64,000 nt of DNA from Acetoanaerobium pronyense (lineage in GTDB: Bacteria; Bacillota; Clostridia; Peptostreptococcales; Filifactoraceae): assembly GCF_017874355.1 (NCBI RefSeq), contig NZ_JAGGLI010000012.1, forward strand, positions 20,799 to 84,798, in the 5' to 3' direction. The position numbers were made by a program, and so were the translations under genes. Below, in pieces: positions 16,841 through 25,176 of the stretch (position 1 is its first letter; every line of letters starts with the position of its first letter). The notes under the pieces were generated by a model. That model saw only the letters and a list, made by a program, of their open reading frames with translations, had not been told where the DNA came from and made no database searches.

Positions 16841-18349
16841 TTAACTATTATAATATAAGCTCTCTGTAGCAAACTCTGGATCAGATGTCACATCTATTCC
16901 AAGCTGTCTAAATATCTGTTCGTCGTTGAGGCTAAGCATAGCAGTAGAGTGTGCCTGACAGTTTTTAAGATACTGAAGCTTTTCCATAGCTACCTGAGCC
17001 ATCGGGTTTGTAGCAGCACAAATACTAAGAGCTATTAGTATTTCTTCACAGTTTAGAGATGAGTTATGTCCTCCAAGTGTATCTGTCTTAAGGCTTCTTA
17101 TAGGGTCAAGTATCACTGGAGAAATAAGATGTATTTCATCTGAGATATTTGCAAGATGCTTTACTGCATTGAGTATAGCAGCAGCCGCAGCATCCATAAC
17201 TTCTGAGGTCTTGCCAGTATGAATACTTCCATCATGGAGCTGAATAGCCATAGCCGGACGTATTTCATTGTTTTCAGATAGCTCTCTTAATTTTATAGAC
17301 TTTTCTCTGGAAGGTCTTACAACCTTTCTATCCTCTTCTTTTAGTCCTAATTCCTCCATTATAAGCTTGGATCTTTCAAGAGAATCAATTTCGCAATAAC
17401 CTTTTTTGTATTCACATGCAGTTTTGAAGTATCTTCTTATAATCTCTTGTTTAGAAGCTTCCTTGATTACTTCATCATCTATTATTCCAAACTTTATCCT
17501 GTTTACCCCCATATCTGTAGGAGATTTAAACACTGATTCTGCTTTTGTAATCTTCTCTATTATTCTCTTTAAAAGAGGAAAGGACTCTATATCTCTGTTG
17601 TAATTTACAGCTATATCTCCATATGCGTCTACATGAAATGAGTCTATCATATTGCTATCTTTAAGGTCTACAGTAGCTGCCTCATATGCAATATTTAGAG
17701 GGTGCTTCAGTGGTACATTCCAAACCGGAAATGTTTCAAACTTAGAATACCCTGCCAGATTCCCTCTTTTGTATTCGTGATATAGCTGACTTAGGCAAGT
17801 AGCAAGTTTACCACTTCCAGGACCTGGACCTGTAACTACAACTATAGGTTTAGTTGTCTCTATATATGGGTTTTTTCCATATCCTTCATCACTCACTATA
17901 GTATCTACATCTGTAGGGTAGCCTTTTGTAGCTCTATGGGTGTATACTTTTATATCTCTTCTTTTTAACTTATTTATAAATAAATTAGTAGAAGGCTGGT
18001 CTTCATATCTAGTTATTACTACACTATTTACATCAAGTCCGCTAGCCCTAAGGTCATCAATAAGTCTTAGAGTATCAAGGTCATATGTGATTCCAAAATC
18101 TCCTCTTATCTTGTTTCTTTCTATATCTCCTGAGTAAAGACAAATCACCACTTCCACCTTGTCTTTAAGCTTTTGAAGAAGTTTTACTTTTGCATTTTCA
18201 TCAAATCCAGGAAGTACTCTTTTGGCATGAAGGTCAAAAAGTAATTTACCTCCAAATTCCAAATACAGCTTATCATAATCGTTTACCCTTTCTAATATGT
18301 ACTTGGATTGCTCTTCAAGATATTTTTTAGAATCAAAACCAATTTTCAT
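16841..18349 (-). CDS. DUF1846 family protein
   Basis: A 502-aa protein with the N-terminal pattern [18 protein letters not shown] and a Gly-rich phosphate-binding-like loop [20 protein letters not shown] (about 190-210). Both are typical of DUF1846 proteins, which have a known fold but no established function. The length is that of the family. It lies 29 nt downstream of the decarboxylase gene on the same strand and may be the last gene of the SCIFF operon. The SD GAGGTGG precedes ATG 18349. Confidence 0.9.
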   Translation of the reverse strand: MKIGFDSKKYLEEQSKYILERVNDYDKLYLEFGGKLLFDLHAKRVLPGFDENAKVKLLQKLKDKVEVVICLYSGDIERNKIRGDFGITYDLDTLRLIDDLRASGLDVNSVVITRYEDQPSTNLFINKLKRRDIKVYTHRATKGYPTDVDTIVSDEGYGKNPYIETTKPIVVVTGPGPGSGKLATCLSQLYHEYKRGNLAGYSKFETFPVWNVPLKHPLNIAYEAATVDLKDSNMIDSFHVDAYGDIAVNYNRDIESFPLLKRIIEKITKAESVFKSPTDMGVNRIKFGIIDDEVIKEASKQEIIRRYFKTACEYKKGYCEIDSLERSKLIMEELGLKEEDRKVVRPSREKSIKLRELSENNEIRPAMAIQLHDGSIHTGKTSEVMDAAAAAILNAVKHLANISDEIHLISPVILDPIRSLKTDTLGGHNSSLNCEEILIALSICAATNPMAQVAMEKLQYLKNCQAHSTAMLSLNDEQIFRQLGIDVTSDPEFATESLYYNS

Positions 18350-18378
18350 ATATCCACCTCATTTCATTTTTTTAATTG

Positions 18379-19821
18379 CTAAGCTATAACTCTTATTTTC
18401 CCACTTGAAAGATTGCTGCTTCTTATTACATTTTTTTCAAGGATATTGTTTTTTATTATAAAATCTATAAGCTCCCTGCTTATCTCCTCCCCCGGAAGTA
18501 TAATTGGAACCCCTGGAGGATATGGAACTATTGTTTCAGCGCAGATAGTACCTTCACTAGCTTCAAGATTTATATCTATAGTTTCTTTAAAGTCTATTTC
18601 TCTTTGAGTCAGCTTTACAATTGGAGGAATATTATATAGCTTTATTTTTTCAGTTGCCGTGGTATCACTACCCTTAAAACCAGAAAAAATTTCCCTAAGT
18701 GCTACTTTTAGTCTCTCATACACTTCCTTTAGATCCAATGGGCTTCCAATAAGCACAATATTATTAGAGTAAGACATCTCTATCTGTATTTGGTATTTTT
18801 CTCTAAGAATATCACTAAGCTTTTCTCCATCTACTGGGGTATTTATTACTATCCTTGTAGGATCTATTCTTTCTTCATTAATATCATTTTCTTCTAAAAA
18901 TCTGATTTGTTTAATATCTTTAAGACTTTCTTTTAAATCATTTACCATATTTACAAGATTTCCTATGAGGCGCTCTCCATCTTTATCCATTATGTATCTT
19001 GCCATATCCATAGATGCTAGAAAAAGATATGATGGACTTGTGGTTTGGAAAATCTTCATCCTCTCTTCAATTTTAGCTATCTGCTTATCTGATAGACTCT
19101 TAGATACATTTAGCACTGCGGTTTGAGTAAGGCTAGGCAGTGTTTTATGAAAGCTAGTTACACTCACATCTGCTCCTAATGAAATTGCTGAATATGGCAG
19201 CATTTTGCTAAATGAAAAATGAGCTCCATGGGCTTCATCCACTAAAAGAAGCATATCATTTTTTTTACATAGCTTTGAAATCTTTTCTATATCACTACAG
19301 GTCCCAAAATAGCTTGGTGAAGTTATTACAAGCCCCTTAGCATCCTTGTTTTTTTCCACAATCTTTTTTAAATCATTATAATTTATGCCTGATAAAATTT
19401 CAAAGTTATCAATTACCTTTGGATATATATATTCGGCTGTTAAATCTCCAAGCTCTAGGGCACTATATACAGATTTGTGGCAGTTTCTTTGAATTATTAC
19501 CTTATCTCCCCTATTAAAAAGACCCAGCATCATTGAATATACTCCGCTTGTACTTCCATTTACAAGATAATAGCTTTTCTTTGACTTCATGGATTTTGCT
19601 AGAAGCTCCATCCCTTCTTTTATAATTCCATCAGGAGAATGAAGGTTGTCCGAGCCTTCTATTTCTGTAATATCAAAATCATATAAATTTTCCCTTATAT
19701 ATTCCAGTTCCTCTATTAAACCCTTGTTTTGCTTGTGCCCTGGCATATGAAATACAGCCATATTTCTTTCTTTATAGCTTTTAAGGCCACTTACTATAGG
19801 GATTTTGTCAAAATCTATCAT
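18379..19821 (-). CDS. Orn/Lys/Arg decarboxylase family PLP enzyme
   Basis: A 480-aa fold-type I PLP enzyme of the short Gram-positive arginine/lysine/ornithine decarboxylase group. Motifs: FHMPGHKQNKG near the N-terminus, VDEAHGAHF (cofactor Asp), and TSFHKTLPSLTQTAVL with the PLP lysine. It should decarboxylate a basic amino acid to a polyamine or its precursor. Its ATG overlaps the maturase stop (ATGA), so the two are translationally coupled. This link to a peptide maturase is notable, but no joint function is established. Confidence 0.9.
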   Translation of the reverse strand: MIDFDKIPIVSGLKSYKERNMAVFHMPGHKQNKGLIEELEYIRENLYDFDITEIEGSDNLHSPDGIIKEGMELLAKSMKSKKSYYLVNGSTSGVYSMMLGLFNRGDKVIIQRNCHKSVYSALELGDLTAEYIYPKVIDNFEILSGINYNDLKKIVEKNKDAKGLVITSPSYFGTCSDIEKISKLCKKNDMLLLVDEAHGAHFSFSKMLPYSAISLGADVSVTSFHKTLPSLTQTAVLNVSKSLSDKQIAKIEERMKIFQTTSPSYLFLASMDMARYIMDKDGERLIGNLVNMVNDLKESLKDIKQIRFLEENDINEERIDPTRIVINTPVDGEKLSDILREKYQIQIEMSYSNNIVLIGSPLDLKEVYERLKVALREIFSGFKGSDTTATEKIKLYNIPPIVKLTQREIDFKETIDINLEASEGTICAETIVPYPPGVPIILPGEEISRELIDFIIKNNILEKNVIRSSNLSSGKIRVIA

Positions 19822-21197
19822 AGAATCGGCTCCAGGTCTTCCTTTTCAAGCATTACCTTTGCTTCAACCATAAGAGCACACTCTACTCTCTTTTTCTGCA
19901 TTTCACACCCTAGTTCATAAGGCTTAAGAATATCATCATTAAAGTTATATGCATTGGCGTGACAACCTCCAGAACAGTAAAATCTAGCCCAGCATTTGCT
20001 GCATTCCTCTTTGGAATAAACATGAGCATTTCTAAAAGTTTGTCTCATATCTTCAGGAAGATTAATCTCTTTTTCAAGGATATTTCCCATCTTAAACTCT
20101 TCCTGCCCTACAAACTGATGGCATGGATATATATCTCCCTCTGGAGTTACAGCAAGGTACTCAGTCCCAGCACCACATCCTGTAAGTCTTTTTATAGCAC
20201 ATGGCCCTTGGGCAAGGTCTACCATAAAATGAAAGAATCTAAACTCTTCATCATTAACCCTCATATCAGCGTATTTTATGGCTAAGTCTTCATATTCCTT
20301 TAATATCTTTGGAATATCTTCATCTCTAAGGGCATATGGGTTTGACTCATCTCCCACAACAGGCTCTACAGAAGTAAGATCGAATCCTAAATCTTTAAAA
20401 TGAAGTACATCTTTTCCAAAATCCATATTATCTCTTGTAAATGTACCTCTTAGGTAGTAATATTTATTCTTTCTTTCCTTTACAAGCTTTTGAAATTTTG
20501 GAACTATAATATCATAGCTACCCTTGTCATTAAGTGTAGGTCTCATATCATCATTGATATCTTTTCTTCCGTCAAGGCTAAGAACAACGTTATGCATATG
20601 TTCATTTATGTAAGCTATCTTTTCATCATCAAGTAAGACTCCATTTGTAGTTATTGTAAATCTAAAGTTCTTTCCCTTTTGAGGAGCTATCTCATTTCCA
20701 TAGGAAACAAGCTGTTTTACAACCTCAAAATTCATAAGAGGCTCCCCTCCAAAGAAGTCAACTTCAAGATTTCTTCTGCTGCCTGAGTTTGCAACAAGAT
20801 AATCAAGTGCTTTTTTTCCAACCTCAAGACTCATATGGGATTTTTGTCCTCCAAAATCTCCTTGAGAAGCAAAGCAATATTTGCACTTTAGGTTACAATC
20901 ATGAGCTATATGAAGACACATAGCCTTAACCACAGGTTCTCTGTTTTTGAACCCTTCAATATCAAGATAATTGTCCTGTGAATATAAAAGTCCATTCTCT
21001 TCAAGTTCTAAAATCTCTTTGTAGGCTTCTTCTATTTCATCTGATGAAAAATTAGTCAGATTTTCTTTAATAAAATCTATGTCCTTTTCTTTATAGAAAT
21101 CAAGTACTTCATATGTAACCTTATCGACAACATGAACTGCCCCAGAGTTGACATCAAGGACTATATTAAGGCCGTTCATAGCAAATTTATGTATCAA
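19818..21197 (-). CDS. scfB: Thioether-forming SCIFF peptide maturase (radical SAM/SPASM)
   Basis: A 459-aa radical SAM enzyme. It has an N-terminal peptide-recognition (RRE-like) region, a CxxxCxxC cluster C101-NLK-C105-KY-C108 that binds the SAM [4Fe-4S], and a C-terminal SPASM domain with the Cys-rich stretch CSKCWARFYCSGGCHANAYN plus CGAGTEYLAVTPEGDIYPCH. In characterised relatives this enzyme forms a Cys-to-Thr thioether in the SCIFF precursor, which is encoded directly upstream here. It starts with TTG 21197, 8 nt after AGGAGG. A hairpin in the gap before it may lower its expression relative to the peptide. Confidence 0.97.
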   Translation of the reverse strand: MIHKFAMNGLNIVLDVNSGAVHVVDKVTYEVLDFYKEKDIDFIKENLTNFSSDEIEEAYKEILELEENGLLYSQDNYLDIEGFKNREPVVKAMCLHIAHDCNLKCKYCFASQGDFGGQKSHMSLEVGKKALDYLVANSGSRRNLEVDFFGGEPLMNFEVVKQLVSYGNEIAPQKGKNFRFTITTNGVLLDDEKIAYINEHMHNVVLSLDGRKDINDDMRPTLNDKGSYDIIVPKFQKLVKERKNKYYYLRGTFTRDNMDFGKDVLHFKDLGFDLTSVEPVVGDESNPYALRDEDIPKILKEYEDLAIKYADMRVNDEEFRFFHFMVDLAQGPCAIKRLTGCGAGTEYLAVTPEGDIYPCHQFVGQEEFKMGNILEKEINLPEDMRQTFRNAHVYSKEECSKCWARFYCSGGCHANAYNFNDDILKPYELGCEMQKKRVECALMVEAKVMLEKEDLEPIL

Positions 21198-21254
21198 AAT
21201 TTTTCCTCCTAAATTATATCTCCATAGCTTTAAATGAAACTTAGCAATTAGAAA

Positions 21255-21286
21255 AGGGAAAGAAAGTTTCGCACTTTCATTTCCCC
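21255..21286 (-). terminator. Hairpin between SCIFF peptide and maturase genes (partial terminator or processing stem)
   Basis: On the minus strand GGGAAATGAAAGT-loop-ACTTTCTTTCCC folds into a stem and is followed by a short TTTTC tract. It lies between scfA and scfB. A leaky terminator here would give much more peptide than enzyme. Confidence 0.55.
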
Positions 21287-21311
21287 TCTAGTCCAGCTCT
21301 TTTTCGAAATA

Positions 21312-21458
21312 TTATTTTTCTCTTTCGCACTCTTGATTAGCTACTGTACAAGAAGTCTTGCAAGCAGATTGACAAGAAGTTTGGCATTCTCCGCATCCGC
21401 CTTTTTCAGCGCTTTTTTTAAGCGTGCTTCCAGAAAGAGTTTTTATATGCTTTTTCAT
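21312..21458 (-). CDS. scfA: SCIFF peptide precursor (six cysteines in forty-five)
   Basis: A 48-codon gene. The peptide starts MKKHIKTLSGSTLKK, and its six cysteines are at 22, 25, 29, 33, 37 and 44, with Thr and Ser between them (CQTSCQSACKTSC). This is the hallmark of the SCIFF family, a nearly universal ribosomal peptide of Clostridia of unknown biological role. The SD GGAGGGAT precedes ATG 21458. Thr35 between C33 and C37 fits the known Cys-Thr crosslink type, although the exact acceptor is not provable here. The maturase gene follows 114 nt downstream. Confidence 0.97.
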   Translation of the reverse strand: MKKHIKTLSGSTLKKSAEKGGCGECQTSCQSACKTSCTVANQECEREK

Positions 21459-21484
21459 GGTATCCCTCCATCAAAATTTATGTA

Positions 21485-21513
21485 TTCAACTATAGTATTA
21501 TATCATAGTTGAA
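21485..21513 (-). promoter_or_regulatory. Inverted repeat overlapping the SCIFF gene -10 element
   Basis: TTCAACTAT (21485-21493) and ATAGTTGAA (21505-21513) are exact inverted arms with an 11-bp spacer. The minus-strand -10 candidate TATAAT (21502-21497) lies in the spacer. The geometry suggests a repressor operator over the scfA promoter. The -35 is poor. Confidence 0.6.
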
Positions 21514-21547
21514 GTATTTCCAGAAGATAGGTTTTTATAAAAGATAT

Positions 21548-21874
21548 TTAAAAATGTTTTCCATTTTCATAGTAATCATTTTCATTTAGATTGGTAAAGA
21601 ATATGTCCGTATTATCGTACCCTTCACTCTTTAATGCATCATCTATAGATTTTGCTACTTTATCCTTGACCTCTTGTCCTCTATCAAACCATTTCACCTC
21701 AATAAAAGGATAGCCCGGCACTTCTCTTTCATCAAATATATTTAAGGACTCTATATACTCAAGAGTAAAATAATCCCTTGGACACTCTACTATAGCCTCT
21801 AAATCATCTACAAGTTTTGTACTTATCTTTTTTATATCCTCTATTTCTACCCCTCTAAATATTAGCTGTGGCAT
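21548..21874 (-). CDS. DUF1904 family protein
   Basis: A 108-aa protein starting Met-Pro (MPQLIFRGVEIEDIKKIS), with a tautomerase-like pattern and a C-terminal FTNLNENDYYENGKHF. DUF1904 proteins are small and uncharacterised, and their N-terminal Pro is reminiscent of 4-oxalocrotonate tautomerases. No partner genes are in the same unit. An SD (AAGGAGATG) precedes ATG 21874. Confidence 0.8.
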   Translation of the reverse strand: MPQLIFRGVEIEDIKKISTKLVDDLEAIVECPRDYFTLEYIESLNIFDEREVPGYPFIEVKWFDRGQEVKDKVAKSIDDALKSEGYDNTDIFFTNLNENDYYENGKHF

Positions 21875-21943
21875 TATATCATCTCCTTATCATATTTTTC
21901 ATATCAATATTATACTCCTCATATCCATGTTTTTCTACAATAG

Positions 21944-21993
21944 AAAAGCTCTTCCATGTGATATTCTAATAATCACCAAAAGAAAGAGCTTTA
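21944..21993 (-). terminator. Terminator after the GlsB-like gene
   Basis: AAAGCTCTT and AAGAGCTTT pair, with an inner GTGAT/ATCAC stem. It lies about 20 nt after the stop of the 22013-22264 gene. Confidence 0.65.
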
Positions 21994-22012
21994 AATCAAC
22001 TTATTAACTTTA

Positions 22013-22264
22013 TTATCTCTTTTTTAGTAGGTTTATTATAGTCAAGAGGACTATAGCTCCAATCACAGCCACAAATAAACTGTAAATATTAAACCCAGTA
22101 ACTCCGCTACCACCTGTTAGTCCAAATATGAATCCACCTATTGAAGCTCCAACTATTCCCACTACAATATTAGCGAGAGCTCCCATCTGTGCATCATTTC
22201 CTGTAAATTTGCTTGCTATCCAGCCAGCAAGTGCTCCAAAAATAATCCAAGTAATTATTCCCAT
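22013..22264 (-). CDS. GlsB/YeaQ/YmgE family small stress-response membrane protein
   Basis: An 83-aa protein with three hydrophobic helices and the family pattern IIFGALAGWIASKFTG...ANIVVGIVGASIGGFIFG (older name: transglycosylase-associated protein). Such proteins sit in the cell membrane and are often induced by stress; their mechanism is unknown. The SD GGAGG precedes ATG 22264. Monocistronic. Confidence 0.93.
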   Translation of the reverse strand: MGIITWIIFGALAGWIASKFTGNDAQMGALANIVVGIVGASIGGFIFGLTGGSGVTGFNIYSLFVAVIGAIVLLTIINLLKKR

Positions 22265-22447
22265 AATAGCCTCCTTTAAGCTTTATTTTAGACATTAGAA
22301 AATATCTAAGATTTTCAAGAATTAAAACTTATAATATTATTCTAATACATATATACCTTTTTTTATGAAGCTTAAACTTGAATCAGATGGGGTTTCAAAG
22401 CCTACTGGATACTTAGTTATGCATAGGATAAAATATATTTTTTTAAT

Positions 22448-23083
22448 TTAAATATTCTTAATCGCAACAGCTCTTACAGGAGAGCCATCTGCCTCTTTTG
22501 TCTTGAGAGGAAGAACGCTAAGTACAAATTCATTATCTCCCACTTCACCTAGATTAGTGAGGTTTTCAATGATTAAAAGACCTTTATTCATCAATATATG
22601 ATGCACATCAAATGATGGATTTTCCATATAATCAATAGATATTGCATCTATTCCAATCCCTTTAAGATCCATTTCACATAGCCATTTTGCACTATCAATA
22701 GTTAATGCTGGGAATCCGCCAAAATATTCTTCATGTCCCCAGAATTTACTATGACCTGTATTTAGAATTACAAATTCAGAGTTTTTTATTTTAGATTCAT
22801 AGGGCTTTAATATATCAATATCAATTTTTGACAAACCTTTTACGTCTATTATAATAGCTCTACCTACAAAATTAGACACATCCATATCATCTAAATTTTT
22901 CCCCTCTTTTAACATATGAGATGGTGCATCTATATGAGTTCCGGTATGTGAATACATATTCATTATATGCTCAGCAAATCCATCAGCTTCTATTGTATTA
23001 GCCCTCTTAAAAATTGGTTTTTCAGTTCCTGGAAATACAGGCATTTCTTCATGTAATTCATGGGATAAATCTATAATATTCAT
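22448..23083 (-). CDS. Cyclase family protein (kynurenine formamidase-like)
   Basis: A 211-aa metal-dependent hydrolase with the signature HTGTHIDAPSHM, whose His and Asp residues bind the metal in this family, plus NTGHSKFWG and GIDAISID. Members hydrolyse N-formylkynurenine, isatin or other amides and lactams. No tryptophan-degradation gene is nearby, so the substrate is open. SD AAGGGGGAAAAG precedes ATG 23083. Confidence 0.9.
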   Translation of the reverse strand: MNIIDLSHELHEEMPVFPGTEKPIFKRANTIEADGFAEHIMNMYSHTGTHIDAPSHMLKEGKNLDDMDVSNFVGRAIIIDVKGLSKIDIDILKPYESKIKNSEFVILNTGHSKFWGHEEYFGGFPALTIDSAKWLCEMDLKGIGIDAISIDYMENPSFDVHHILMNKGLLIIENLTNLGEVGDNEFVLSVLPLKTKEADGSPVRAVAIKNI

Positions 23084-23190
23084 CTTTTCCCCCTTGTTAT
23101 ACTAAAAGTATTAGAAGTTTTTATAAAAACTTATTATAATATCTCAGCTCAAATAAACTTCATTAATAATTATAACCTAAGGGAATCTAT

Positions 23191-23748
23191 CTAAAACATA
23201 TCATTAGCATTTTTATAAACTGCTTTTATATCTTGATCATTTAAAAAAGTATTTACAATAGCTGCTATTATAAATATTCCAACCATACTTGCTGCAAGTC
23301 TTGTCATCGCAAATCTTATACCAAGTGAGTTTATTTCAAAAAGTACCATTGGTATCTTCGTAGTTGACCATGCTCCAATAAAAAGAACTATATTTGAAAA
23401 TTTTACCCCTTTTTTCATAAAAACTCCAGCTACTGGAAAAGCACCATAAAGAGGTCCTGCGGCTGCAGATCCAAGAAATATTGCAAGTATCTTACCTTTT
23501 AGCCCAGAATCCTCCCCCAAGTATTTGACCATAGTTTCTTTTGGAACCCAAATATCAAGAAGTCCTAGTAAAATAAAGACAGGTGGAATTATCAAAATCA
23601 TTTCTTTAAAACTAAATAAAGTCACATCAACGGCCTTCATCCCAATTTCTACTTTTATAAGAAACAATACTCCCATAACTATAAGAGTGCCTATAAACAA
23701 TCTATATCTTTTTAATTGAAGTAAACTTCCTCTAATATTTTTATTCAT
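23191..23748 (-). CDS. Permease half, YraQ/DUF318-like (second gene of a split pair)
   Basis: A 185-aa membrane protein with about five helices. The segment GSAAAGPLYGAFPVAGVFMKKG and the following helix are typical of the C-terminal or N-terminal half of the YraQ/ArsP-type permease family. Paired with the upstream 160-aa gene, which it overlaps by one base, it probably forms one transporter from two chains. The substrate is unknown. Confidence 0.8.
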   Translation of the reverse strand: MNKNIRGSLLQLKRYRLFIGTLIVMGVLFLIKVEIGMKAVDVTLFSFKEMILIIPPVFILLGLLDIWVPKETMVKYLGEDSGLKGKILAIFLGSAAAGPLYGAFPVAGVFMKKGVKFSNIVLFIGAWSTTKIPMVLFEINSLGIRFAMTRLAASMVGIFIIAAIVNTFLNDQDIKAVYKNANDMF

Positions 23749-24230
23749 TATCTCCCTACCACCTTTCCAATAAGAAGGGCCACTGCAAAAGAAAATACAA
23801 AGGCAGCAATATTCCTAATTATAGTTGCTTTTTTACCAAAATACTGAATTTCTACAGGTGTAGTCACAAGCCCCACCATCATAAGTGAAGATACAAATCC
23901 CCCTATTTGCATATATCCTGCCCCATTATCTAAGAGCATTGCTGCTGTTGGAAAAGCAATAAACCCTGGGATTAAAGTAATAGCTCCAACTGAAGTAGCC
24001 AAAATAACTCCAAGCCAACCTGAAGAGCTTCCTATAAGACTGCTTATCATTTGGGGATTAAGTATCCCAAGCATTATTCCCACCAATGTTATTATTCCAA
24101 GCATCTGAGGAAGAATATTATCAAATGCTTTCCAAGCTTTTTTTAGAGCCATTTTTGTTTTTTTCTTGTCTTTGGTAAATGATAAAATCATCAATATAAA
24201 AGTTAGTGAATATAATATTACGTTTTGCAT
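23748..24230 (-). CDS. Permease half, YraQ/DUF318-like (first gene of a split pair)
   Basis: A 160-aa protein with four or five hydrophobic helices. The motif TLIPGFIAFPTAAMLLDNGA mirrors the GPLYGAFPVAGVFMKKG loop of its neighbour, as expected for two inverted or duplicated halves. It overlaps the next gene by one base. The unit is divergent from msrA. Confidence 0.8.
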   Translation of the reverse strand: MQNVILYSLTFILMILSFTKDKKKTKMALKKAWKAFDNILPQMLGIITLVGIMLGILNPQMISSLIGSSSGWLGVILATSVGAITLIPGFIAFPTAAMLLDNGAGYMQIGGFVSSLMMVGLVTTPVEIQYFGKKATIIRNIAAFVFSFAVALLIGKVVGR

Positions 24231-24394
24231 TTTAATCCTCCCATATAAATAGTTTAATAATCAGAAATAATTATATCACAATATCTAGATATGTAAATAT
24301 ATCATTATTGATAGACTCTGGGTATTTATTATTTGTATAATGAAGACTAAGGATATTAAGGCATTTATTAAGTATTTACTGGGAGGTATTTCAT

Positions 24395-24961
24395 TTGGAA
24401 AATCAAAATAATAATTCAAATTTTGAGATTGCAATTTTTGCTGGTGGTTGCTTTTGGTGCATGGTTTCTCCTTTTCATGTGCTTGATGGAATAATAGAAG
24501 TAAAATCAGGATATATTGGCGGAAATTTAGATAATCCTACTTATGAAGATGTTAAAGCTCAGACTTCTGGCCACTATGAAGCAGTAAAAATAGTATATAA
24601 TCCTTCTTTAATTACCTATGAAAAGCTTTTAAAGGCATTTTGGGTACAGATAGACCCTACAGATGATAACGGACAATTTCACGATAGAGGCCCATCCTAT
24701 AGAAGTGCTATATTTTATACTACAGATGAACAAAAAGCTCTGGCAGAAAAATCAAAGAAAGAGCTTGCTGATTCAAAAAGATTTGAAGATGATATAGTGA
24801 CTGAAATATTGCCTGCATCTACGTTTTATGATGCTGAAGAATACCATCAAGACTTTTATAAAAAAAGTCCTGTCAAATATAAGGAAGACAGAAAGATATC
24901 AGGAAGAGATGAATTTATAAAAAAATACTGGGGAGAAGAATACTGGAATATATTTGACTAA
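24395..24961 (+). CDS. msrA: Peptide-methionine (S)-S-oxide reductase
   Basis: A 188-aa MsrA with the active-site motif GGCFWCM, the SGYIGG segment and the DRGPSYRSAIFYTTDEQ signature. It repairs oxidised methionine in proteins using thioredoxin-like donors. It starts at TTG 24395, 8 nt behind GGGAGGT. No MsrB domain is fused or adjacent. It is a single-gene unit ending in a strong hairpin terminator. Confidence 0.96.
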   Translation: MENQNNNSNFEIAIFAGGCFWCMVSPFHVLDGIIEVKSGYIGGNLDNPTYEDVKAQTSGHYEAVKIVYNPSLITYEKLLKAFWVQIDPTDDNGQFHDRGPSYRSAIFYTTDEQKALAEKSKKELADSKRFEDDIVTEILPASTFYDAEEYHQDFYKKSPVKYKEDRKISGRDEFIKKYWGEEYWNIFD

Positions 24962-24980
24962 AAAATCTATTTAGTGAGTT

Positions 24981-25026
24981 AAAGAGAGTGATTATCCATT
25001 ATAATTGGATAACCACTCTCTTTTTA
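24981..25026 (+). terminator. Terminator after msrA
   Basis: AAAGAGAGTGATTATCCA pairs with TGGATAACCACTCTCTTTTT, an 18-bp stem with one mismatch followed by a T run. Confidence 0.88.
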
Positions 25027-25093
25027 AATACAAGCTATAGAATTTTTTTATTTTTATTATAAGTAATATCAATCATAAAAAGAAATTTATATT

Positions 25094-25122
25094 TTGCTTA
25101 TTTGATATTAAGTTTGTATAAT
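25094..25122 (+). promoter_or_regulatory. Sigma-A type promoter of the rhodanese lipoprotein gene
   Basis: TTGCTT (25094-25099), a 17-bp spacer and TATAAT (25117-25122), about 55 bp before the start codon. Confidence 0.6.
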
Positions 25123-25176
25123 TATCCGGTAGAGCTATATATATTGGCTTATAAACTTAATATAAGGAGTGTTAAA

